A DNA stretch of 8,213 nucleotides from Chloroflexota bacterium. Its GTDB lineage: Bacteria > Chloroflexota > Dehalococcoidia > Lucifugimonadales > Lucifugimonadaceae. The notes under the pieces are model-generated. The model did no database searches and was not told the origin of the DNA. It saw only the letters and a program-made list of their open reading frames with translations. The stretch spans positions 1 through 8,213 of the forward strand of contig PAOV01000009.1 of NCBI GenBank assembly GCA_002708145.1, read 5' to 3'. Below are positions 1-6,111 of the stretch, in pieces. Position 1 is the first letter of the stretch. Each line of letters begins with the position of its first letter. Position numbers and translations under genes: made by a program.

Positions 1-63
1 CAGACTTGAACTGCCGACACATGGATTTTCAGTCCATTGCTCTACCACCTGAGCTACCTCGGC
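1..63 (-). tRNA. tRNA-Phe (anticodon GAA), 3' end cut by window edge
   Basis: Read on the minus strand from 63, the sequence folds as a tRNA. It has the acceptor 5' strand GCCGAGG, the linker TA, a D arm with GCTC/GAGC stem, and an anticodon stem ATGGA/TCCAT around the loop CTGAAAA. The variable loop is GTGTC, and the T stem begins GGCAG with T loop TTCAAGT. The anticodon GAA lies at 28-30 and reads phenylalanine codons. The window ends inside the 3' strand of the T stem, so the last two T-stem bases, the acceptor 3' strand and any encoded CCA are outside. The gene is divergent from the protein operon starting at 254. Whether the 3' end serves as an integration site cannot be judged here. Confidence 0.95.
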
Positions 64-73
64 TAACACTCTA

Positions 74-104
74 TATATAATCGTAGACTGACTCATTTGT
101 TCAA
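74..104 (-). promoter_or_regulatory. Candidate promoter for tRNA-Phe
   Basis: On the minus strand, TTGAAC (104-99) resembles a -35 box. It is followed by an AT-rich block, ATTATATATA, covering 81-72, that can supply a -10 hexamer: ATTATA with a 17-base spacer or TATATA with 19. The block ends about 10 bases before the tRNA 5' end at 63, which suits a short leader. The exact -10 choice is ambiguous because of the alternating TA run. Confidence 0.4.
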
Positions 105-191
105 TCAAGGTAAATTTATCCATTCAAACATCTTGTTGTTACTTTTAATGAAAAATTTGCGACTTAACTCTATAATTAATTCTTTGTCCAT

Positions 192-200
192 TGATATAAT
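192..200 (+). promoter_or_regulatory. Candidate extended -10 promoter for the rightward operon
   Basis: The bases at 192-200 read TGATATAAT, a perfect TATAAT preceded by TGn, which is the extended -10 form that needs little or no -35 box. No good -35 hexamer is seen at the normal spacing. Transcription from here would start near 207 and give a leader of roughly 45 bases before the ATG at 254. A second perfect TATAAT sits at 171-176 without TGn or a good -35, so it is a weaker alternative. In such AT-rich DNA chance matches are common. Confidence 0.4.
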
Positions 201-253
201 TTGCTAATAATATAAATTTCAAAAACTTATGGTAGAATTTTTTCAGAGGTTTT

Positions 254-1204
254 ATGACTACATTAATGATAATTTCAAAAACAAAAAATACTGGTAAAAC
301 AGCTATTGCTTCAGGATTACTAAGGAATTTTATTGATAAGAAAATTGATATTGGGAAAATTATAACTACTAAACAATCTTCATCTAGTGACATTGATTTT
401 TACAGAAATTTTTTCCCAGAAGCAGAAAATATTCATTTAAATGATTCTTCAAAAATAAATATTGAAAGCCTACTAAAAAATCAGACTATTAATATAATAG
501 AAGGATCTGAAGACCATGAAAAAAATCTGAAGGATGCTCAGGCTTTAGATGCGTCAATACTTTTAGTAGTAAAATATGGTGAAAATTTTCAAAAAATATT
601 AGATCATTATGGTTCTAGAATAAATGGTTTTGTAATCAACTTTATGCCTAAATACCGTACTAAGGAGTTGCAGGATTATATAGATAAAAATACAAAAAAT
701 TCTCAAGCAGAATTTTTTGGAATTATCCCTGATGATAGAAAACTGTTATCACTTACAATTGAACAATTAGCTAGTATATTAAATGGAGAATTTATTTGTG
801 GAGAAGAATATTCTAGTAAACTTATTGAAAATTATCTTATTGGCGGATTAGTGCTAGACTGGGGGCCTTTTTATTTTTCATCAAAAAAAAATAATGCAGT
901 CATTGTAAGAGGGGATAGACCAGATGTGCAATTATCTGCCTTGCAGACAAATGAAACTCAAGCTCTTTTATTGACTAAAGGGGTTGCTCCGGTTGAGTAT
1001 ATCAGTTATGAAGCGGAAAAAGTCAATAAACCTATTATATTATTTGATGATAATACTCATGAGTTCACTGAAAAAGTCGAAAAAATTCAACTTAAATCTT
1101 CGATAAATCATCCAGAAAAAATAGATAGAATTAGTGATTTGATTAGCGACAAGCTTGATTTAAATTTACTTATTGAGAAGTTAAAATTACCAGTCACTAG
1201 ATAG
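254..1204 (+). CDS. P-loop NTPase with C-terminal DRTGG domain (phosphotransacetylase N-terminal-like)
   Basis: This 316-residue protein has two parts. The N-terminus (about 1-185) is a BioD/CobQ-like P-loop NTPase fold with the nucleotide-binding loop TKNTGKT at residues 10-16, following the strand LMIIS. The C-terminus (about 190-300) matches the DRTGG domain, with GDRPDVQLSAL starting at G220 and LLLTKGVAP around T241. The family's usual T-G-G is T241-K242-G243 here. The same two-part arrangement forms the N-terminal, non-catalytic region of long phosphotransacetylases (Pta), where it is thought to sense ligands. The acetyltransferase domain itself is absent, so this is the stand-alone form often mislabelled cobyrinic acid synthase or phosphotransacetylase. 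It may be a regulatory nucleotide-binding protein, but its substrate is unknown. The start is supported by AGAGG at 245-249 ahead of the ATG. It is first in a five-gene rightward run and has no membrane segment. Confidence 0.8.
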   Translation: MTTLMIISKTKNTGKTAIASGLLRNFIDKKIDIGKIITTKQSSSSDIDFYRNFFPEAENIHLNDSSKINIESLLKNQTINIIEGSEDHEKNLKDAQALDASILLVVKYGENFQKILDHYGSRINGFVINFMPKYRTKELQDYIDKNTKNSQAEFFGIIPDDRKLLSLTIEQLASILNGEFICGEEYSSKLIENYLIGGLVLDWGPFYFSSKKNNAVIVRGDRPDVQLSALQTNETQALLLTKGVAPVEYISYEAEKVNKPIILFDDNTHEFTEKVEKIQLKSSINHPEKIDRISDLISDKLDLNLLIEKLKLPVTR

Positions 1205-1211
1205 ATTCTTA

Positions 1212-1646
1212 ATGAACATTTTAGATATAATTTCTCCAAAAAAACATGGAAAAAAAAGGTTTACTCCATCTTTTTTTGCTAAGTCTACTTTTGTCGTATC
1301 GGTTTTTATTTTTTTAGGTTTTGTTTTTGTTTCTACTATATTATGGTCTAGTGATACAAAATTAGATATTATATTGCCTGATAGTAGCGGGGAAGAAGTA
1401 ATAATAGAGGTGAAAGATTATCTTGAAAATAAAAAATATATATCTGATTCTTTTCGCGAAGAAAGCTGTGGAGATTTATTTGCCAATAGATTATTTACTG
1501 CAGAATACCTATTATATGGATCATGGAGAGTTAACTCATTTCATGACAGAGCTAGGTATTTTTGGAGAGTAGATGATAAGACACTGACTGTTAGAAAAGA
1601 CTATACTTTTGATTATGCTAGAAGAGGTATTACGGTATCTTGCTGA
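1212..1646 (+). CDS. Small single-pass membrane protein, function unknown
   Basis: I do not recognise this 144-residue protein. A basic N-terminus (KKHGKKR at 10-16) precedes one hydrophobic segment at about 24-45. This predicts an inside N-terminus, a membrane anchor or uncleaved signal anchor, and an outside domain of about 100 residues. The outside part is charged and aromatic, ends at Cys144, and has one other cysteine, Cys86 (ESCGDLF), so a disulfide is possible. Repeated aromatic/arginine patches (YGSWRVNSFHDRARYFWRV, about 106-124) suggest a folded domain rather than a linker. The ATG lies 7 bases after the preceding stop and no clear Shine-Dalgarno sequence is present, so translation is probably coupled to the upstream gene. 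Its position just before the helicase gene does not reveal a role. Confidence 0.75.
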   Translation: MNILDIISPKKHGKKRFTPSFFAKSTFVVSVFIFLGFVFVSTILWSSDTKLDIILPDSSGEEVIIEVKDYLENKKYISDSFREESCGDLFANRLFTAEYLLYGSWRVNSFHDRARYFWRVDDKTLTVRKDYTFDYARRGITVSC

Positions 1647-1657
1647 TTTTAGTTGTT

Positions 1658-1663
1658 AGGTGA
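1658..1663 (+). promoter_or_regulatory. Ribosome binding site supporting a GTG start for the helicase gene
   Basis: AGGTGA at 1658-1663 stands just before the GTG at 1667. The spacing is only 3 bases from its last base (5-6 from the AGG core). No ATG lies in frame near the start, and the protein read from this GTG begins at the normal distance from the Q motif, so GTG is the likely start. Confidence 0.55.
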
Positions 1664-1666
1664 ATT

Positions 1667-3931
1667 GTGAATAAAGAAAAATTATTATTAGATTTATCGT
1701 CCAAACAAAAAGAAGCTGTTGAATTTAGTGACGGCCCTTTATTAATTGTTGCTGGGCCTGGCTCTGGCAAAACTAGGGTAATAGCTCATAAAATTGCTTA
1801 TTTAAATATGATAAAAAAAATCCCTTTAAATAATATTTTAGCTGTAACTTTTACAAATAAAGCTGCAAGAGAATTACGTGAAAGATGTCAAATTTTACTT
1901 AATCTCTCTGATGACTTTTTTCTTGATGTAAAAACATTTCATAGTTTTTGTAGCAGGGTGCTTAGATTTGATGGTGAAATGGTAAACGTGAAAAATAATT
2001 TTGTTATTTATGATTACGATGATCAAGTAAGAATAATGAAAAAAATTCTTAAGGAACTTGATATTGATTCTAAACAGGTTTCAGTAAGTTTAGTATTAGG
2101 TATAATTTCAGATGCAAAAAATCGAATGTTATCTGCTATTAATTTTTCAGAAAATGTTGACTCATATATAGAAGAAATAGCATCAAGATGCTATGAAAAA
2201 TATGAGGAATTCTTAAATAGATCAAATTCACTTGACTTTGACGATCTGTTGTTAAAATGTTTAGATTTATTCATGAATAATAAATTCATATTAGAAAAAT
2301 ATCAAAATTTTTATAAGTATTTCTTAATTGATGAGTTTCAAGATACAAATCCTCTTCAATTTGAAATAGCAAAAATTCTTGCTAATAGGTCAAAAAATAT
2401 TTGTGTTGTTGGTGACCCTGATCAATCTATATATTCATGGAGACACGCCAACCCCAAGAACCTTTTTGATTTTAAGAAATATTTTGATAAAACAAAAATT
2501 GTTACTCTTGATCAAAGCTACAGGTCAACCAAAAAAATATTAAAAGCTGCTGATAGCGTTATTGGATACAATGATGAAAGATTAGAAAAAAACTTGTGGA
2601 CAGATAACCCTGATGGAGATTTAGTTGAATTGCTGGAATCATATAATGATGAGCAAGAAGCTGATTTAGTAATAAAAAATATTAAAAAACTAAATTTCAA
2701 TCTTAATCAAGTTGCAATAATTTATAGAGTGAATTCACAATCACGAGCATTTGAAGTGGCTTGTAACAGAGAGAGTGTTAACTATAAGCTTATAGGCTCA
2801 GTTAGGTTTTATGAAAGAAAAGAAATTAAGGATATACTTTCTTATCTTAGGGTTTTAAGTAACCCTTCAGATAATATATCGCTTGAAAGAGTAATAAATC
2901 TTCCATCAAGAGGTATATCTCGTAAAACTTTTGCTACCCTAAGTATCTTGTCAGAACAGAAAGGAATTTCTGTATTAGAGTTTATTAGTATAGTGTGTAA
3001 AGAAAAAACTTTCGATATATTGAATGAGAGTAATATTAGTAAAAGAGCTATTAATTCAATAAATAATTTTTATGAGTTAATGGAAAAGTTAATATCATCA
3101 TCTAAAAAAGAAGAAATTTCACAACTCATTGAAACTATTCTAGATATAACAGGGTATGGTCAATATATTGAAGAAGATGCAGAGAAAGGGGAGGAAAGAA
3201 TTGAAAATATTCTAGAATTAAAATCATCTGCTTTAGAATTCTCTACGGATGAATCAGGAAATAATTTAGTTGATTTTCTTGAGAATGTATCATTAGTTAC
3301 AGATTTTGAAAATAATTTAGATCAAGATGAGGTTGAGGGTATTACGCTAATAACATTACACCAAGCAAAGGGTTTGGAATTCGAAGCTGTCTTTTTAGTT
3401 GGATTGGAAGAAGGGATACTTCCTCACTCTAGAAGTTTAGACGACCCAAATGATATTCAAGAAGAAAGAAGACTCCTTTATGTTGGTATTACTAGGGCTA
3501 AAAATAGGTTATTTTTATCTAGATCAAGGAATAGAAAATTTAGGGGGCAATATGGAGCACAACTATCCTCAAGATTTTTATCTGAAATCCCAAATGAACT
3601 TATAAAGATTAATAATGAAAGTTCAATTGAAAACAGCAAATATAAGAGTATTTTTACCAGGAAAAAATATTTTACAGGTAAAAATCACTCTATACAGAAA
3701 ATTTCTCATAATTTTAATATTGCTGATAAAGTCTATCACAATAAGTTTGGAGAAGGGGTAATAGTATCTATAGATGAAAAATCTACAGATTATGAATTTA
3801 CAGTAGCATTTAATGAACAGGGAGTTAAGAGGCTTATGCTGTCATACGCAAAACTTGAAAAAATATCTGATCAAAAAGAAAATCCTGAAGATAACTTTAT
3901 AAAAGATGAATATTTCGAGGAAGAAATCTAA
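1667..3931 (+). CDS. pcrA: UvrD/PcrA-type ATP-dependent 3'-5' DNA helicase
   Basis: This is a superfamily 1A helicase of 754 residues, the normal length for PcrA/UvrD, acting in the cytoplasm in nucleotide excision repair, mismatch repair, replication restart and removal of RNA polymerase or recombinase from DNA. All core motifs are visible: Q motif with Q14, Walker A GPGSGKT at 30-36, motif Ia TFTNKAARELRER from 61, motif II DEFQD at 222-226, motif III GDPDQSIYSWR from 249, motif IV DQSYRST, motif V LHQAKGLEF around H565, and motif VI EERRLLYVGITRAK from 599. Residues about 684-733 (ADKVYHNKFGEGVIVS and following) match the Tudor-like C-terminal domain by which PcrA/UvrD contacts RNA polymerase; this favours PcrA/UvrD over Rep. 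The start is GTG. It lies third in the rightward run, with 20 bases before and 34 after. The gene appears intact, with no frameshift. Confidence 0.95.
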   Translation: MNKEKLLLDLSSKQKEAVEFSDGPLLIVAGPGSGKTRVIAHKIAYLNMIKKIPLNNILAVTFTNKAARELRERCQILLNLSDDFFLDVKTFHSFCSRVLRFDGEMVNVKNNFVIYDYDDQVRIMKKILKELDIDSKQVSVSLVLGIISDAKNRMLSAINFSENVDSYIEEIASRCYEKYEEFLNRSNSLDFDDLLLKCLDLFMNNKFILEKYQNFYKYFLIDEFQDTNPLQFEIAKILANRSKNICVVGDPDQSIYSWRHANPKNLFDFKKYFDKTKIVTLDQSYRSTKKILKAADSVIGYNDERLEKNLWTDNPDGDLVELLESYNDEQEADLVIKNIKKLNFNLNQVAIIYRVNSQSRAFEVACNRESVNYKLIGSVRFYERKEIKDILSYLRVLSNPSDNISLERVINLPSRGISRKTFATLSILSEQKGISVLEFISIVCKEKTFDILNESNISKRAINSINNFYELMEKLISSSKKEEISQLIETILDITGYGQYIEEDAEKGEERIENILELKSSALEFSTDESGNNLVDFLENVSLVTDFENNLDQDEVEGITLITLHQAKGLEFEAVFLVGLEEGILPHSRSLDDPNDIQEERRLLYVGITRAKNRLFLSRSRNRKFRGQYGAQLSSRFLSEIPNELIKINNESSIENSKYKSIFTRKKYFTGKNHSIQKISHNFNIADKVYHNKFGEGVIVSIDEKSTDYEFTVAFNEQGVKRLMLSYAKLEKISDQKENPEDNFIKDEYFEEEI

Positions 3932-3965
3932 ATATGATTATTAAGAAAAAAATTGGTAATAAAAT

Positions 3966-4352
3966 ATGCTAATACCCAAATGGTCTTTTATATACTACCT
4001 TGTTTCTTTATCATTAGTTATAAGTATTTTTATATTAATAATCATATTAATATTTCCTATTGTAGAAACATCTGATAGTACAAATAACATAATATATAGA
4101 TCAACATTATTTGATAATAAAGATTGGGTACCTATTCTGTTTGCTGCCATGAGTTTTTTATTAAACCTAAATTTATTTCTTACTATTCCTAAAAAAATAA
4201 ATATTGATCGTTACAAGAAATTTAGTATTATAATAACTACAATTTCCATATATTTTATGTTTGTGTTTTCAGTTTCTACTATAGGTGTTTTATTTGTTCC
4301 ATTAATAATTTTATTGACAGCTGCTAGTGTTAATAGTTTTTTTAGAAAATAG
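3966..4352 (+). CDS. Small four-helix integral membrane protein, function unknown
   Basis: I do not recognise this 128-residue protein. It has four hydrophobic stretches at about 8-33, 54-74, 86-104 and 105-124, the last two forming a tight hairpin. The positive-inside rule predicts both ends in the cytoplasm: Lys5 at the start, KK and DRYKK in the 75-85 loop, and RK at the end. The loop at 34-53 would be outside and carries several acidic residues. No catalytic or transport motif is seen and there is no cysteine or histidine. Upstream of the ATG there is only a weak AAATTGGTAA stretch instead of a proper Shine-Dalgarno sequence. It lies between pcrA and the SDR fusion and is probably co-transcribed with both. 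It could be a small accessory membrane protein, but nothing supports a specific job. Confidence 0.7.
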   Translation: MLIPKWSFIYYLVSLSLVISIFILIIILIFPIVETSDSTNNIIYRSTLFDNKDWVPILFAAMSFLLNLNLFLTIPKKINIDRYKKFSIIITTISIYFMFVFSVSTIGVLFVPLIILLTAASVNSFFRK

Positions 4353-4370
4353 ATTTAGATAAGGAAAGAT

Positions 4371-6110
4371 ATGGTCAAAATATTAAAAAATAAAATAGTT
4401 ATAATTTCAGATTTCATTAATCCTACAATTCCAGAAATTTTCGCGATTAATGGTGCTAAATTAGTAGTAAACTTTGACTCAAATTATTCGTCCGATAGAT
4501 TATTTCAAAATAATTTCATAAAAAGAATAAATGATCTTGGAGGAGAGATTTATATTACTAATGAGCCTCTTTCAGATTTTGAAAAATCTAAAAATATATT
4601 ACAATTTGCGCTAGATAAATTTGGTACTGTAGATATTGTTTTATGTACAAAAAATTTTATGGAAAATAAATTTTTGCTTGATATGTATGAAGATGATTGG
4701 GATAAAGTTTACTTAGAGAATCTTAAAAGTTCTTTTAATATTGTCAGGCATGTTGCTCCTTTATTTAGAAAGCAAAAATTTGGAAGAGTAGTTACATTAT
4801 CTGCGAAATCAGGTCTGATTGGAGCTTCAAAAATGTCAAGTTACTCTGCTTCAAAAGCTGGAATATTAGGATTCACAAAAGTTATTGCTAAAGATTTAGG
4901 CAAATACGGTGTTACATGTAACTCTATATGTTATGACGACGAAAATCATAATTTACATTCATCAGACAAAAACAATTTACATACAAATGAAAATATAGCT
5001 AGTTTAGCAACATATTTAGCTTCAGAATTCTCAGCGCCAATAAATGGCCAGGTTTTTCAAGTTGAAGGTGGAAAAATTACTCATTTATCCTTACCAAGAC
5101 GAAATAAAACTTTTTATTCATCAACCCCATCAGGCACTTTTAAAATTCATGAAATTGATTCTAATATTGAATATGTACTTATGGATCAGCCTAAAATATT
5201 ACCGAGGTACAAAAACTTAAATAATAAAGTTGCCATTGTAACTGGAGCTAGTGGAGGAATTGGAAAAGAGGTTGCTAAACTTCTTGCTGCTGAAGGAGCC
5301 TCAATTGTTGTTGCAGATATAGGAAGCTCATTAGATGGTTCATCACAAAATTCTGAACCTGCTTTAAAACTTGTTGAGGAAATAAATGAGTTAGGAGGAA
5401 ATGCTATAGCTTCTTTGAACACAGTCGCTTCTATGAATGGTGCCAAAAATATTATTGACGATGCGCTAACAAATTTTGGTCGGTTAGACATAATTGTTGC
5501 TGCTGCGGGAATATTGAGAGACAGGATGATATTTAATATGTCTGAAAAAGAATGGGATGATGTTATTTCAGTTCATCTAAAAGGTACTTTTTCAATAATT
5601 AAAGCTGGATTAAAGTATTTAATAAAACAAAAATTTGGAAGAATAATCACTTTTTCATCAGTCTCCGGTTTATATGGTTATGGCGGGCAATCAAATTATG
5701 GTGCAGCTAAAGAAGCTATAGCAGGCTTCACAAAATCTTTATCAAAAGAGCTAGATGAATTTGGTATAAAATCAAATATAATTTCACCAGGTGCTAGAAC
5801 TAGAATGACAGATTCTGTACCTAGTACTACTCTGAACTTGAGAAAAGGCGACTTTAAAATTCCTGATAATATTCTTTCCAATGATCCTAGCCAAGTACCT
5901 CCAATGATAGCTTGGTTAGCATCTGATGCTTCAGATAATGTCTCAGGAAAAATTTTTCATTGTGTGGGAAATCGAATAAGCTTGATGGAAGATCCGCATG
6001 AGTATAGAAGTATAAATAAGGAAAAAAAATGGATGGCAGAAGAAATTGCTGCTATTTTTCCTGAAACTCTAGGAATTGATCTTATTAACCCTGCTCCAAT
6101 GGCAGAGTAA
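4371..6110 (+). CDS. Tandem SDR fusion: degenerate N-terminal SDR domain plus MFE-2-like C-terminal SDR domain
   Basis: The 579-residue protein carries two Rossmann-type SDR domains, about 1-235 and 285-545. Domain 2 looks active: cofactor loop TGASGGIG at 291-298, catalytic Ser430, Tyr443 and Lys447, and the stretch GILRDR after AAAG (377-380, where NNAG is usual). GILRDR, WDDVISVHLKGTF and KQKFGRI closely recall the (3R)-hydroxyacyl-CoA dehydrogenase unit of MFE-2/HSD17B4, so NAD(P)-dependent oxidation of a 3-hydroxyacyl-CoA or related alcohol is the best guess. Domain 1 keeps Tyr158 and Lys162 (YSASK), but its glycine loop is replaced by ISDFINPTIPE, NNAG by CTKN, and the catalytic serine position by Ala145. 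It is therefore probably non-catalytic and structural or regulatory. Yeast MFE-2 also has two SDR domains, but followed by a hydratase domain that is absent here. A strong AAGGAAAG at 4361-4368 supports the ATG. The stop lies one base from the stop of the convergent sulfatase gene. Confidence 0.88.
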   Translation: MVKILKNKIVIISDFINPTIPEIFAINGAKLVVNFDSNYSSDRLFQNNFIKRINDLGGEIYITNEPLSDFEKSKNILQFALDKFGTVDIVLCTKNFMENKFLLDMYEDDWDKVYLENLKSSFNIVRHVAPLFRKQKFGRVVTLSAKSGLIGASKMSSYSASKAGILGFTKVIAKDLGKYGVTCNSICYDDENHNLHSSDKNNLHTNENIASLATYLASEFSAPINGQVFQVEGGKITHLSLPRRNKTFYSSTPSGTFKIHEIDSNIEYVLMDQPKILPRYKNLNNKVAIVTGASGGIGKEVAKLLAAEGASIVVADIGSSLDGSSQNSEPALKLVEEINELGGNAIASLNTVASMNGAKNIIDDALTNFGRLDIIVAAAGILRDRMIFNMSEKEWDDVISVHLKGTFSIIKAGLKYLIKQKFGRIITFSSVSGLYGYGGQSNYGAAKEAIAGFTKSLSKELDEFGIKSNIISPGARTRMTDSVPSTTLNLRKGDFKIPDNILSNDPSQVPPMIAWLASDASDNVSGKIFHCVGNRISLMEDPHEYRSINKEKKWMAEEIAAIFPETLGIDLINPAPMAE

Positions 6111-6111
6111 T

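Noticed and set aside
1..63. tRNA-Phe as an integration site for a mobile element
   Set aside because: The 3' end is outside the window, no integrase is present, and I see no duplicate of the tRNA end in the window.
145..393. 82-codon open frame on the minus strand across the spacer and the start of the P-loop/DRTGG gene
   Set aside because: It overlaps the well-supported N-terminus and P-loop of the plus-strand gene, and its hydrophobic product is what antisense reading of AT-rich DNA gives. No ribosome binding site or family match.
254..1204. Reading the first gene as dethiobiotin synthase or cobyrinic acid a,c-diamide synthase
   Set aside because: Only the P-loop part resembles BioD/CobQ; the C-terminus is a DRTGG domain rather than the glutamine amidotransferase part of CobQ, and there are no biotin or cobalamin genes nearby.
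2518..2700. Minus-strand open frame inside pcrA
   Set aside because: Antisense shadow of conserved helicase coding sequence, with a serine-rich product and no recognisable domain.
3934..3972. Alternative ATG at 3934 in the gap after pcrA
   Set aside because: It opens only a 12-residue peptide in a different frame from the membrane protein that starts at 3966, with no good ribosome binding site.
5186..5881. Two minus-strand open frames inside the SDR fusion
   Set aside because: They lie opposite the conserved cofactor and catalytic motifs of domain 2; low-complexity products and no start signals.
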